DNA from: Halioglobus sp.
Lineage (GTDB): Bacteria > Pseudomonadota > Gammaproteobacteria > Pseudomonadales > Halieaceae
Direction of reading: 5' to 3'
NCBI GenBank assembly: GCA_020443325.1
Contig: JAGRIK010000128.1
Location: forward strand, 1-37,373
DNA length: 37,373 nt
Made by a program: the position numbers and the translations under genes. Numbering within the stretch: the first letter of the stretch is position 1; each line of letters opens with the position of its first letter. Shown piece after piece: positions 15,943-24,609 of the stretch. Below the pieces are notes generated by a model. That model did no database searches, had not been told where the DNA came from, and saw nothing but the letters and a program-made list of their open reading frames with translations.

Positions 15943-15974
15943 GCGCAGACCGCAACCTGGCTGCGGACCTGCGC
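15943..15974. other. intercistronic stem-loop between ccoP and ccoG
   Basis: GCGCAG-A-CCGCA (15943-15954), a 7-base loop, then TGCGG-AC-CTGCGC (15962-15974) form an 11-bp stem with a small internal loop. There is no T-run in the direction of transcription, so it looks more like an mRNA-stabilising or processing hairpin, or an attenuator, separating ccoNOQP from ccoGHIS than a full terminator. Confidence 0.45.
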
Positions 15975-16005
15975 GCTTATGGCGTGTTGGAAGCCTACCC
16001 CTGTG

Positions 16006-16884
16006 TCACTGGCTCAGGCCGTAAACATAGGCGGCGAGGATGTGAATTTTATCCTCACTGAGGGTGTCAGCGTGGGCAGGCATCACGCCATTACGTCCTG
16101 CCCGCACGCTATGGCTGATTTGTTCTGCACTGCCACCGTAGAGCCAGATGCCATTCTTCAAATTGGGCGCGCCCAGTGCGACATTGCCCTCTGCCCCTGC
16201 ACCGTGACAGGCGACACAATAGGTCTGGAACACCTGTTCACCGGCTTTCGCCTGTGTCGCGTCCGTTTCGCGTCCGTTGATTGAGAGGATGTAGGCCGTT
16301 ACGTCAGCTACGCCCTGTTCACCGATAACGCTTCCCCACGCCGGCATAGCACCTTGCCTGCCTGCGGTGATGCTGGCTTTGATCTGTGCGGGGTTGCCAC
16401 CGTATAACCAGTCGTCATCTGCCAGGTTGGGGAAGCCATAGCTGCCGCGCGCGTCGCCGCCGTGGCATTGCGCGCAGTTGTTGGAGAACATACGCATGCC
16501 CATCTTGCGCACGGCGGGATCGCTGGCGATTTCTTCAATGGGCAGCGCCAGGTAGCGGTCGCGCACAGCGCGATATTGGTCATCGGCGGCGGCCACCTCT
16601 TTGTCGTATTGCCCTATCTGTGTCCAGCCGATCAGCCCGGGGTAGTTGCCCATGCCGGGATAGATGATCAGGTAGCCAATACCCCAGACGATGGTCAGCA
16701 CAAACATATAGAACCACCAGGCGGGCAGGGGGTTGTCGTACTCCTCGATGCCGTCGGCTACGTGCCCCGTCGTGCGCTCGGTCTGTCGTTGTTCGCGCTT
16801 GCGATTTCCCAGCAAAATCCAGGTGATACCCACAATGGTGATGGTGGTGAGCACAATGATCCATAGGCTCCAGAAACTAGTCAT
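16006..16884 (-). CDS. ccoP: cbb3 oxidase diheme cytochrome c subunit CcoP
   Basis: 292 residues. Two N-terminal membrane helices flank DGIEEYDNPLPAWWFYMFVL, the strongly conserved CcoP/FixP signature. Two cytochrome c domains follow, with heme sites CAQCH and CVACH and downstream Met ligands in GAMPAWG and GVMPAHAD. CcoP receives electrons from soluble c cytochromes and passes them to CcoO. GGAGGAA lies 8 bases upstream of the ATG, inside the ccoQ coding end; the two genes overlap by 8 bases. Confidence 0.96.
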   Translation of the reverse strand: MTSFWSLWIIVLTTITIVGITWILLGNRKREQRQTERTTGHVADGIEEYDNPLPAWWFYMFVLTIVWGIGYLIIYPGMGNYPGLIGWTQIGQYDKEVAAADDQYRAVRDRYLALPIEEIASDPAVRKMGMRMFSNNCAQCHGGDARGSYGFPNLADDDWLYGGNPAQIKASITAGRQGAMPAWGSVIGEQGVADVTAYILSINGRETDATQAKAGEQVFQTYCVACHGAGAEGNVALGAPNLKNGIWLYGGSAEQISHSVRAGRNGVMPAHADTLSEDKIHILAAYVYGLSQ

Positions 16885-17056
16885 TCTTTTGTTCCTCCCG
16901 CAGCGTGCGCTGGTTTAACTCCTCATCTGCGAATGGCAGGTTAGCCGCGTCATCAAAGGACTTCTTACGATTTTTGCTGTACGCCCAAAAGCACAAACCG
17001 ATGAATGCAAACATCAGGAATGCGGTGCTCAGGCCTCTCAGGTCATTAATATCCAT
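16877..17056 (-). CDS. ccoQ: cbb3 oxidase small subunit CcoQ
   Basis: A 59-codon gene that I translated by hand: MDINDLRGLSTAFLMFAFIG, then LCFWAYSKNRKKSFDDAANL, then PFADEELNQR and a charged tail. One membrane helix followed by WAYSKNRKKSFDDAANLPF is the typical CcoQ pattern. It lies exactly where ccoQ is expected, 15 bases after ccoO and overlapping ccoP by 8. No strong Shine-Dalgarno was seen. CcoQ stabilises the CcoN/CcoO/CcoP complex. Confidence 0.92.
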   Translation of the reverse strand: MDINDLRGLSTAFLMFAFIGLCFWAYSKNRKKSFDDAANLPFADEELNQRTLREEQKND

Positions 17057-17071
17057 ACCAGGGTTTCCGCG

Positions 17072-17680
17072 CTAGCGTCTTGATTTGAGCAGCGTGCCAA
17101 GCTGCTGAAGATAGGCAACGAGCGCATCTATTTCAGTTTTGCCGGCGACTGCGGCAGATGCACCGGCGATGTCATCCTCTGTGTAGGGAACACCGACCTT
17201 GTGCAGGGCGGCCATCTTTTTGGGCGTCATCTCTGCGTCAATCTCACTGTCGAACAACCATTTGAATGCCGGCATATTGGACTCAGGTACCACATCGCGC
17301 GGGTTGTACATGTGAGCGCGATGCCAGTCGTCGCTGTAGCGGCCTCCCACCCGCGCCAGGTCGGGCCCGGTGCGTTTTGAGCCCCACAGGAAGGGATGGT
17401 CGTACACGAATTCACCGGCTACCGAATAATGCCCGTAGCGCTCGGTCTCCGCGCGCAGGGGGCGAATCATCTGCGAGTGACAGTTATTACAACCCTCGCG
17501 GATATAGATATCACGCCCTTCCAGCTCCAGTGCGGGCAGTGGCTTCAAGCCCGCGATCGGCTCGTGGGTTTCCTTGGCGAACATCAGTGGTACCAGTTCC
17601 ACGAGGGTGCCAAAGCTCAGCGCTACCAGCGTCAGGACAATCATCAGGCCGACGTTTTTTTCAATTGCTTCGTGCTTCAT
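17072..17680 (-). CDS. ccoO: cbb3 oxidase monoheme subunit CcoO
   Basis: 202 residues with an N-terminal membrane anchor ([21 protein letters not shown]), heme-binding [20 protein letters not shown] and [21 protein letters not shown], all invariant in CcoO/FixO. The axial Met is in [16 protein letters not shown] is placed 6 bases before the ATG, and ccoN ends 10 bases upstream. CcoO relays electrons from CcoP to the catalytic subunit CcoN. Confidence 0.96.
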   Translation of the reverse strand: MKHEAIEKNVGLMIVLTLVALSFGTLVELVPLMFAKETHEPIAGLKPLPALELEGRDIYIREGCNNCHSQMIRPLRAETERYGHYSVAGEFVYDHPFLWGSKRTGPDLARVGGRYSDDWHRAHMYNPRDVVPESNMPAFKWLFDSEIDAEMTPKKMAALHKVGVPYTEDDIAGASAAVAGKTEIDALVAYLQQLGTLLKSRR

Positions 17681-17690
17681 GATCTGCTCC

Positions 17691-19130
17691 TTACGCCGCG
17701 TTCGCTGTCGCGGGCACAGCCAGGGGTTCGACCCCCCGCCGACTTGTCATATAAACGTTGTAGGCCATCACCAGCATACCGCTGAAGAAAATTGCGCCAC
17801 CCAGGAAGCGCACCACATAGCCGGGATAGCTGGCGGCCACTGATTCCACGAAGCTGTAGGTCAGGGTGCCATCCTGGTTATATGCCCGCCACATGAGGCC
17901 CTGCAGGATACCGTTCACCCACATCGAGACGATGTAGAGCACGGTGCCGATCGTGGCCATCCAAAAGTGGGTATTGATCAGCCCGATGCTGTACATGCGC
18001 TGTTTGGCGAACAGGATGGGTATCAGGTGGTAGATGGCCCCGATGGAAATCATTGCGACCCAGCCCAGGGCGCCGGAGTGCACGTGGCCGATGGTCCAGT
18101 CCGTGTAGTGCGACAGGGCATTGACGGTGCGAATCGACATCATGGGGCCTTCGAATGTCGACATGCCGTAGAAGGACAGGCTGACGACCAGGAACCGCAA
18201 AATCGGGTCCGAGCGCAGTTTGTCCCACGCGCCGGACAGCGTCATCATGCCGTTGATCATGCCGCCCCACGAGGGTGCTAACAGGATGATCGACATTACC
18301 ATGCCGAGACTTTGTGCCCAGTTGGGCAGGGCGGTGTAATGCAGGTGGTGTGGCCCGGCCCAGATATAGACGGCGACCAGCGCCCAGAAATGGACGATGC
18401 TCAGGCGATAGGAATACACCGGGCGATCGGCCTGCTTGGGCACGAAGTAGTACATCATCCCCAGGAACCCGGCCGTCAGGAAAAAGCCCACGGCATTGTG
18501 CCCATACCACCACTGGACCATCGCATCCACAGTGCCGGCATAGACAGAGTAGGATTTGGTCATGGCGACCGGGATTTCCATGCTGTTGATGATGTGCAGG
18601 ACTGCAACGGCGAGAATATAAGCTCCCAGGAACCAGTTCGCCACGTAGATATGCGGGGTTTTGCGTTTCACAATCGTCCCGAAGAAGACGACAGCGTAGG
18701 CTACCCAGACCACCGTGATCAGAATATCGATGGGCCATTCCAGCTCCGCGTATTCCTTGCTTGTCGTGATGCCCAGCGGCAGCGTGATGGCGGCCGAGAC
18801 AATCACCAGTTGCCAGCCCCAGAACGTAAAAGCAGCCAGTTTGTCCGACAGCAGTCGCGCCTGGCACGTGCGCTGGACAATGTAATAAGACGTCGCAAAC
18901 AGGGCGGAACCGCCGAAAGCGAAAATCACAGCGTTGGTGTGCAGCGGACGCAGGCGTCCGAAGTGCAGCCAGGGCAGGTCGAAGTTCAGGGCCGGCCACG
19001 CCAGTTGTGCGGCAATCAGTACACCCACCAGCATGCCGACGATACCCCAGACCACCGTCATAACGGCGAACTGGCGCACCACCTTGTAGTTGTAAGTGGG
19101 GTGTTCCAGTGCAGTATTGAGCTCGCTCAT
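17691..19130 (-). CDS. ccoN: cbb3 oxidase catalytic subunit CcoN
   Basis: 479 residues with about twelve membrane helices, close to the usual 475. [15 protein letters not shown] holds a low-spin heme b ligand, and [20 protein letters not shown] and YFVPKQ are the CuB/active-site region. [17 protein letters not shown] and [19 protein letters not shown] complete the family pattern. This is the oxygen-reducing subunit of the high-affinity terminal oxidase used at low oxygen. It heads the ccoNOQP operon, about 58 bases after the Yip1-family gene. I looked for a TTGAT-N4-ATCAA FNR box just upstream and did not find a good one. Confidence 0.97.
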   Translation of the reverse strand: MSELNTALEHPTYNYKVVRQFAVMTVVWGIVGMLVGVLIAAQLAWPALNFDLPWLHFGRLRPLHTNAVIFAFGGSALFATSYYIVQRTCQARLLSDKLAAFTFWGWQLVIVSAAITLPLGITTSKEYAELEWPIDILITVVWVAYAVVFFGTIVKRKTPHIYVANWFLGAYILAVAVLHIINSMEIPVAMTKSYSVYAGTVDAMVQWWYGHNAVGFFLTAGFLGMMYYFVPKQADRPVYSYRLSIVHFWALVAVYIWAGPHHLHYTALPNWAQSLGMVMSIILLAPSWGGMINGMMTLSGAWDKLRSDPILRFLVVSLSFYGMSTFEGPMMSIRTVNALSHYTDWTIGHVHSGALGWVAMISIGAIYHLIPILFAKQRMYSIGLINTHFWMATIGTVLYIVSMWVNGILQGLMWRAYNQDGTLTYSFVESVAASYPGYVVRFLGGAIFFSGMLVMAYNVYMTSRRGVEPLAVPATANAA

Positions 19131-19188
19131 GGTTCTATTCCAGTTAATAAATATGCAGGGTTGTAGCCGCTATACCCGTGGTGCGGAC

Positions 19189-19791
19189 TTAATCGGTAAA
19201 TGCCGGTGCTGCGCCGAAGTCCCAGAGGATGACGGAGCCGACCATCAAACAGATCAGGATGACCATCGCGATGGCCAGTACCGCACTGGAGAACAGGAAA
19301 CCGCGTTCTTCCGGGATATTCATCACGATGGGAATGCCCAGGTACATCAGGTAGACCGACCAGCTGACGGCAACCACGCCGATCAGCATATCCAGCCACA
19401 GGATGGGGTAGAAGCCGACCAGTCCGGCGAGGAACAGCGGGGTGGCGGTAAGCCCGATGATAACGATGCCCCTCGTTGTGCTGGACGCCGTGCCATAGGT
19501 TGCCGCCATCCAGTGGACAAAGTAGCCAATGACGGCGACACAGGCGAGCATGGTCATGTAGAAGAGGATACAAATCTGGCGCGCACTCTCATTGGTCAGC
19601 CGTATGGTTTCCCCGTGATCACCGACGGTCCAGCCAATTTCGGTGGTGCCGTAGTACCAGGCCACCGCGGGAAGAATGGCCAACACGCAAGGGTAGAGGA
19701 GCAGTGTACGCAGCGTACTCTCTTCCATCGCCGCGATGGTTCGCCAGTGTGTGCTGGGCCTGACCAGTAGGCCAAAGGTATGCTGAATCAT
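19189..19791 (-). CDS. Yip1-family (DUF1282-like) membrane protein
   Basis: 200 residues from ATG 19791, chosen because GGGAGAA lies about 11 bases upstream and the longer frame adds a polar leader. It opens with HTFGLLVRPSTHWRTIAAM, typical of bacterial Yip1/YohC proteins, and has five hydrophobic segments (LLLYPCVLAILPAVAWYYG; ICILFYMTMLACVAVIGYF; GIVIIGLTATPLFLAGLVGF; ILWLDMLIGVVAVSWSVYLM; AVLAIAMVILICLMVGSVIL). Function is unknown. It lies between fnr and ccoN on the same strand, which is not the common arrangement; it may be co-transcribed with either neighbour. Confidence 0.8.
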   Translation of the reverse strand: MIQHTFGLLVRPSTHWRTIAAMEESTLRTLLLYPCVLAILPAVAWYYGTTEIGWTVGDHGETIRLTNESARQICILFYMTMLACVAVIGYFVHWMAATYGTASSTTRGIVIIGLTATPLFLAGLVGFYPILWLDMLIGVVAVSWSVYLMYLGIPIVMNIPEERGFLFSSAVLAIAMVILICLMVGSVILWDFGAAPAFTD

Positions 19792-19903
19792 TAGGTACGG
19801 TTCTCCCGGATTTGAGTGATTGTCCGGCAACAATGCCGTTCTGCAGTATCGAGTGTCATCGGTCTTGGGTTGGGCTAAAGGCTTCCGCTGTTTGTAGCCA
19901 TAC

Positions 19904-20662
19904 TCATCCGGCAATATTGGCGATGGTTCGCACGCCCTGGACATCGAGTATTTCGATTTCCTTGTTGTCGACCCGGATCACTTCCATTTTTTGCATGCGG
20001 CTGAATACGCGGCTCACCGTTTCCACGGTCAGGCCAAGGTAGTTCCCTATATCGACACGGGACATCGGCAGCCTGAAGTGGGTGCCGCTGAGCTTACGTC
20101 GTGCGTTGCGATTGGAGATGCTGAGCAACAGCGCTGCAACTCGCTCATCAGCCGAGTTCTTGCTCAGCAGGGTGATCAATACCTGGTCTTCGGTAATCCT
20201 CTGGCTCATCAGCTGGAAAAAATGGTGTTGCAGGTTTGGCAACAGCGAACTCAGCTTGGAAAGCGAGGCGAACGGGATTTCGCATACCGCAGCAGTCTCC
20301 ATGGTTTTTGCGGAGGAGGCGTGGGTATTCTTGCTGATGCCATCCATCCCGAGTATTTCGCCCGGGAAATAAAACCCCGTAACCTGCTCGCGGCCATCAT
20401 CAGTTGTCTTGTAGGCCTTGAGCGAGCCGGAACGCACGGCATAGACCGATTGAAAGTTATCGCCCTCACGGTACAGGTGCTGTCCTTTCTGCAGCGGTTT
20501 GCTGCGTTGGATGATATCGTCCAACTGGTCGATATCCTCGCTTTCCAGTGTCAGTGGAAGGCAGATACTATTGAGGCGACAGTTGCTGCAATTAACCCGG
20601 TAATCGTGCTGGCAGGGTTTAAATTCTTCCTGTGCAGATGTTGATATATTGGCCGTCATCAT
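19904..20662 (-). CDS. fnr: FNR/ANR oxygen-sensing transcription regulator
   Basis: 251 residues from ATG 20662 (GGGAAAG upstream; ATG 20659 is equally possible). CSNCRLNSIC supplies Cys25, Cys28 and Cys34, and VCEIPF Cys127: the four ligands of the oxygen-labile [4Fe-4S] cluster with FNR spacing. A cyclic-nucleotide-type beta-roll (about 45-140) precedes a dimer helix and a Crp-type HTH whose recognition helix VETVSRVFSRM has the E--SR residues that read TTGAT. It is expected to activate cco and hemN genes under low oxygen. It lies between hemN and the Yip1/cco genes, all on the same strand. Confidence 0.95.
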   Translation of the reverse strand: MMTANISTSAQEEFKPCQHDYRVNCSNCRLNSICLPLTLESEDIDQLDDIIQRSKPLQKGQHLYREGDNFQSVYAVRSGSLKAYKTTDDGREQVTGFYFPGEILGMDGISKNTHASSAKTMETAAVCEIPFASLSKLSSLLPNLQHHFFQLMSQRITEDQVLITLLSKNSADERVAALLLSISNRNARRKLSGTHFRLPMSRVDIGNYLGLTVETVSRVFSRMQKMEVIRVDNKEIEILDVQGVRTIANIAG

Positions 20663-20728
20663 GACTTTCCCTGCTAAGAGTGGGGACAAGTATAGTGGAT
20701 TTTCAATGATGTCTAAACGGGGCATAGG

Positions 20729-22165
20729 TTAAATTGTTGCGGAAAAGAATTTCAGGGGGGTAACGGCAGCAGGGTTGCCCAGATAGGCGTCAAACAGCAT
20801 ACAGATATTGCGAAGAAAGGGCCTGCCCCGCTCATTGACCTGGATATCCTCGGCACCTACCTGCAGCAGGCCATCAGCTTCCATGCTGTGCATCATGTCG
20901 ATTTCCCTATGAAACCGGGCGTGAAAGTCGATGCCGAAACGGCGGTTGAACTCTGTGATATCCAGCCTGAGGTCACAAATCAGGTTCATGATGATATAGC
21001 GCCGCAGTTTGTCTTCCCGGCTGATCTTGCAACCGCGGTGTGCGGCGGGCTTGCCCCCGTCAATAAGTGCATAGTAACTGGCCAGGTCGCGGTCATTCTG
21101 GATGTAGAAATCGCCCAGCTGACTGATCGCGGAAACCCCCAGGCCCAGTAAATCCTCGGCCATATCGAGAGAATAGCCCTGGAAGTTGCGCTGCAGGCGT
21201 CCCTCCTGTTGGGCCACGGCGAGTTCGTCGTCGGGCAGCACATAGTGATCCATACCGATATGCCGGTATCCCGCTTCCTGCAGCCGCTTGCTGATAATGT
21301 ACTGCAGCAGCAATTTCTCCTGGGGATCCGGCAGAGTCAGGCGATCGATCGCACGCTGGCTGCTGAAGCGCCCGGGCATATGCGCATAGTTGTAGCAGGC
21401 GATACGGTCCGGTTTAAGGCCGATCACCTTGCGCAGGGTGTCCTCTATGGTGTGTCTGTCCTGGTGCGGCAAACCGTAGATCAGGTCAAAGCTGAGTGAG
21501 CGAAAGTCGTTGATGCGTATACTCTCGACCAGCGGCGCGACCTGCTGGTAGGGCTGAATGCGATTGATTGCTTTTTGCACCAGGGGGTCGAAATCCTGGA
21601 TACCGAGGCTGATGCGGTTGAATCCGAGGCCCTTAAGCAGGGCGATGGTATCGGAATCCGTGACTCGCGGGTCGACTTCTATGGAGTATTCCCGGTAGCC
21701 CCTGTCCAGCAGGCGAAAATGGCTGGCCAGCATGTGCATGAGTTCGGTGATTTCGGCGCTGTCGAGGTAGTTGGGAGTCCCGCCACCCCAGTGCATCTGG
21801 GTCACCGGCCGACTGCCGCCCACCAACTCGGCTTGCCGGGCTACCTCCTTTCCAAGCCGGCGCAGGTAGTCGCGGGCAGCGTGTTTCTCGCGAGTGACGA
21901 CCTTGTTACACCCGCAGTAGTAGCAGATGTCGTGGCAGAACGGGAGGTGGATATACAGGGACAGGGGGGCGGTTTTCTTGTCCTCGCTCTGTCGCAGCCA
22001 GTTGTAGTACTCATCCCGCGGAAAGTCCTCGCGAAATTGCGGAGCGGTCGGGTATGAGGTATAGCGGGGACCCTGGCAACTGTATTTGGTCGCGAGCGCG
22101 CAATCAGCCAGAAATTCAGGTGTCGCCGAATCCAGGTAGCTTGCATCCGGGGGTAATTGCGCCAT
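20729..22165 (-). CDS. hemN: oxygen-independent coproporphyrinogen III oxidase HemN
   Basis: 478 residues; E. coli HemN has 457. The radical-SAM motif is in PFCHDICYYCGCNKV (C-x3-C-x2-C-x-C), preceded by PRYTSYPTAPQF, and followed by MHWGGGTPNYL, YSIEVDPR, NRISLGIQDFD and SFDLIYGLPHQ. The C-terminal HemN domain contains GLGVSAISQLGDFY. It performs oxidative decarboxylation of coproporphyrinogen III without O2 and so provides heme during microaerobic growth, matching the cco block next to it. An FNR-type box lies 59-72 bases upstream. No Shine-Dalgarno precedes the ATG. Confidence 0.96.
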   Translation of the reverse strand: MAQLPPDASYLDSATPEFLADCALATKYSCQGPRYTSYPTAPQFREDFPRDEYYNWLRQSEDKKTAPLSLYIHLPFCHDICYYCGCNKVVTREKHAARDYLRRLGKEVARQAELVGGSRPVTQMHWGGGTPNYLDSAEITELMHMLASHFRLLDRGYREYSIEVDPRVTDSDTIALLKGLGFNRISLGIQDFDPLVQKAINRIQPYQQVAPLVESIRINDFRSLSFDLIYGLPHQDRHTIEDTLRKVIGLKPDRIACYNYAHMPGRFSSQRAIDRLTLPDPQEKLLLQYIISKRLQEAGYRHIGMDHYVLPDDELAVAQQEGRLQRNFQGYSLDMAEDLLGLGVSAISQLGDFYIQNDRDLASYYALIDGGKPAAHRGCKISREDKLRRYIIMNLICDLRLDITEFNRRFGIDFHARFHREIDMMHSMEADGLLQVGAEDIQVNERGRPFLRNICMLFDAYLGNPAAVTPLKFFSATI

Positions 22166-22223
22166 ATCAAATTCAATCTGTCGTATCTTGGGGCAACGAT
22201 AACAAGGAGCCGAAATGGTTTCG

Positions 22224-22237
22224 TTGATTCAGGTCAA
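22224..22237 (-). promoter_or_regulatory. FNR/ANR binding site upstream of hemN
   Basis: TTGAT-TCAG-GTCAA matches the TTGAT-N4-ATCAA FNR/ANR consensus at 9 of 10 specified positions. It lies 59-72 bases upstream of the hemN start codon, a suitable position for class II activation, with the fnr gene directly downstream of hemN. It is also about 104 bases upstream of the divergent oxygenase gene. Confidence 0.65.
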
Positions 22238-22340
22238 AGCTGCAGTTTGCCTCTTGCCCCGGGCTGGCTGGAGTTGTTAATCGCAGAGACCCGTTATAGA
22301 CTCCCCCGATCACGCCTTACATCGGGAGTGAAGCTCAATT

Positions 22341-23354
22341 ATGTCCAGCCTGATCCGGAAACTGAGGTTGTACTCCGACCACATTGTCAGCAGGGACAGG
22401 TACCTGTCGCGCCTGAATAGCAGGGTTCTATTCTTCAAGGGGAAGGCTCCTCAAGTCTCCAAACGAGTTATCGATGGGAGCCCGCCCACTCAGCCTGCAA
22501 ATGTTTTTCGCATTCCTGAAATAGCCGCGTCCGATTTTACCTTTGAATTCCTGAAACAATCGATGCAGGAGACTGGCTGTGTCATCGTTCGCAATTTCTT
22601 TGACGAGAAGGATGTCGCTGCGATGGCATCCTACGTCGATTATTCATTTAACGTTCAAGGCGAGGGCGTCCTGAACCGGTATTTGTTGAAAGAATGTGAT
22701 CTCGAGCCTGTCCTGAAGGAAACAAGCCAGAATATCAAGGAGAAGAGAAAGCTCAACCCCACGTATTCCAACTCCGTGAAAAACGGCGCAAAACTGGCGC
22801 GATTCATCGGCCACAGTGAGTCAATGCTGACTGTCAGGACGCCCAATATCGCTGAAAAATTGCTCGAATTATTCGAGCAGAAAGGGTTGAAAGCGTTGCT
22901 GAAAAACTACTTTGGCAGCGATCCCTGCGTATCAGTGAAAAAATGGAATCTTAGAAAATCCAGTCCTCCCCCCGCCCCGATTGATTTTCACCAGGATGGC
23001 GCCTTCATGGGTGATGAAATCGCCAGTTTGAATTGTTGGATACCGCTCTCTGACTGCGGCGCCAGTTGCGATGTTCACGGTATTGATATCGTCCCGATAC
23101 GATTGAAAAAATTGTTCGCGGGACGTTCCGGGGTTCTGGACTGGACGGTGGCAGCCAACGCCATTGTCGACGAATATTCCGAAAACGCGATTGTGACCCC
23201 AACGTTCAGGAAGGGTGACTTGATCTTCTTTGATCACCTTGTGCTTCACAGGACACAGTTTCTCCCCAACCCTGCACAAAACCGGTACGCGATCGAGACG
23301 TGGTTTTTTGACTCCGTCAACTTTCCCAAGAATCAAATCCCCCTAAAGTGGTGA
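22341..23354 (+). CDS. PhyH-like Fe(II)/2-oxoglutarate-dependent dioxygenase
   Basis: 337 residues. The double-stranded beta-helix facial triad is visible: PIDFHQDGAFMG (His and Asp, about residues 216-218), LVLHRTQFL (distal His, about 302), and Arg in NRYAIETWFF for 2-oxoglutarate binding. LNCWIPLSDCGASCDVHGIDIVP is the central strand region of phytanoyl-CoA dioxygenase-type enzymes. The substrate is unknown; the family hydroxylates small molecules, lipids or natural products. The codon mix is visibly more AT-rich than that of neighbours, with many Lys/Asn/Phe, a hint of separate acquisition. GGGAG lies 12 bases before the ATG, and a CCCGAT/ATCGGG hairpin (22305-22326) overlaps it, so the ribosome site might be partly masked. 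Confidence 0.8.
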   Translation: MSSLIRKLRLYSDHIVSRDRYLSRLNSRVLFFKGKAPQVSKRVIDGSPPTQPANVFRIPEIAASDFTFEFLKQSMQETGCVIVRNFFDEKDVAAMASYVDYSFNVQGEGVLNRYLLKECDLEPVLKETSQNIKEKRKLNPTYSNSVKNGAKLARFIGHSESMLTVRTPNIAEKLLELFEQKGLKALLKNYFGSDPCVSVKKWNLRKSSPPPAPIDFHQDGAFMGDEIASLNCWIPLSDCGASCDVHGIDIVPIRLKKLFAGRSGVLDWTVAANAIVDEYSENAIVTPTFRKGDLIFFDHLVLHRTQFLPNPAQNRYAIETWFFDSVNFPKNQIPLKW

Positions 23355-23421
23355 ATGCCATCCCAGCCCGGGCATATTCCACGGGTGCTTGAATCCGGGT
23401 TCTGCAGCACGCGGAGCGACA

Positions 23422-24597
23422 TCAACCCAGTGACGCTACGCTTTTCAGCACCAACCTTACCAACTCGGCCTGTCGCGACACACCGGTTTTGGCGAAAATG
23501 GATTTCAGTTGGGCCCTTGCGGTGTGCTGTGAAATTGTCTGGGCGCTGGAGACTTGTGCGAGGCTGAGGCCGCGGGCGAGCAGGGTGGCCAGGTTTGCCT
23601 CGGCGGGCGTCAAATCAAACAGCTCCCCGAGGATCTGGCCCGAGGTCGACTCCTGTAAGTCCGGGTCGCTGATGAAAACGGCGGCAGAGGGGCTCGACTG
23701 GCCCTCACTCCACTGCGAGGCCGGCACCGGCCGGATAACAAGCCCCAGGTCAGATCGCCCGGCCGAACGCGGCACCCGTAATGCCCGCACCAGCGACGTT
23801 TCTCCCTGTAGTTGCGCCCTGATGATGGTGGCCAGTGCCTGTTGCAATTCCTTGTTGATGTCCCTGCCTTCAATATGCAGGCGGCCCTCGCGCAGGCTGA
23901 GTCCTTCGCCCTGGTCAAGCAGTGCCTGGCCGACAGCGTTGGTGGTGAGCAAGCGGCCCCGTTCATCGAGGATGATAGTGGCGACCGACAGTTGATTGAC
24001 CGCGCCGGCATACAGGTCCCTCTCCGAGGTCATGCGATTGAGCTTGGCGTATATCTCTATAGACAATCGCAAGTGCGGGGTGAGCAGGTCGAGCAACGCG
24101 CGTTCCCGCGTTCTGAACCGCGCCTCGCTGGCGCGCCGCGAAAAACGCAGTCGGGCCAACATGCCTCCGGGCTCGACGGTATCCACGCCCAGGATCCTGA
24201 ACAGGTCAATGGGCTTGAGGTAGTAGAGGTAGTAATCGGAGTTCAACAACTCTTTGTCCGGCAGTATGTCCTCCAGCGCAATGACCTTGTCCGGCGGCAG
24301 GTTGACAAAAGGGTCCAGCGAGAAAAACTGTTCCCGGTACGCGCTGGCTTCCCAGTCGTTGGGATCCGCCAGGCTGGCGTCATTGATGTCGCGCGACGGA
24401 TCGGGGCGCACGCTGTTGAGTATTACGCCCTGGTCATCCGCAGTGGGGGGGCGCAACACCAGCGAGACCACCTGCGCGTCCAGCGCCTCGCGCAGTGCGG
24501 GCAGGGCGCTTTGCCAGGGTTGTTGTTCCAGGGCGCCGCGATAGATCAACTCGATGAGATGACTGAAGTCCCTGTCGATCCGGCTGGACGGCTTCAC
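23422..24597 (-). CDS. LuxR-family transcriptional regulator
   Basis: 391 residues. The C-terminal ~60 residues form a LuxR/GerE helix-turn-helix: LTPAEANLATLLARGLSLAQ, then ISQHTARAQLKSIFAKTGVS and RQAELVRLVL. A PAS-like segment (about 205-320) has LSVATIILDERGRLLTTNAVGQALL. The N-terminal ~150 residues (LIELIYRGALEQQPWQSALP) match the undefined sensor region common in marine proteobacterial LuxR solos. There is no receiver domain and no recognisable autoinducer domain. It starts 12 bases after the stop of the large DUF1631-GGDEF-EAL gene, so the two are probably one transcript and may share a regulatory output. Confidence 0.85.
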   Translation of the reverse strand: MKPSSRIDRDFSHLIELIYRGALEQQPWQSALPALREALDAQVVSLVLRPPTADDQGVILNSVRPDPSRDINDASLADPNDWEASAYREQFFSLDPFVNLPPDKVIALEDILPDKELLNSDYYLYYLKPIDLFRILGVDTVEPGGMLARLRFSRRASEARFRTRERALLDLLTPHLRLSIEIYAKLNRMTSERDLYAGAVNQLSVATIILDERGRLLTTNAVGQALLDQGEGLSLREGRLHIEGRDINKELQQALATIIRAQLQGETSLVRALRVPRSAGRSDLGLVIRPVPASQWSEGQSSPSAAVFISDPDLQESTSGQILGELFDLTPAEANLATLLARGLSLAQVSSAQTISQHTARAQLKSIFAKTGVSRQAELVRLVLKSVASLG

Positions 24598-24609
24598 TGG
24601 CAGGCCAGC

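Noticed and set aside
17878-18999. 373-codon minus-strand frame inside ccoN
   Set aside because: Out-of-frame shadow of ccoN, with Arg/His/Pro-rich translation and no family motif.
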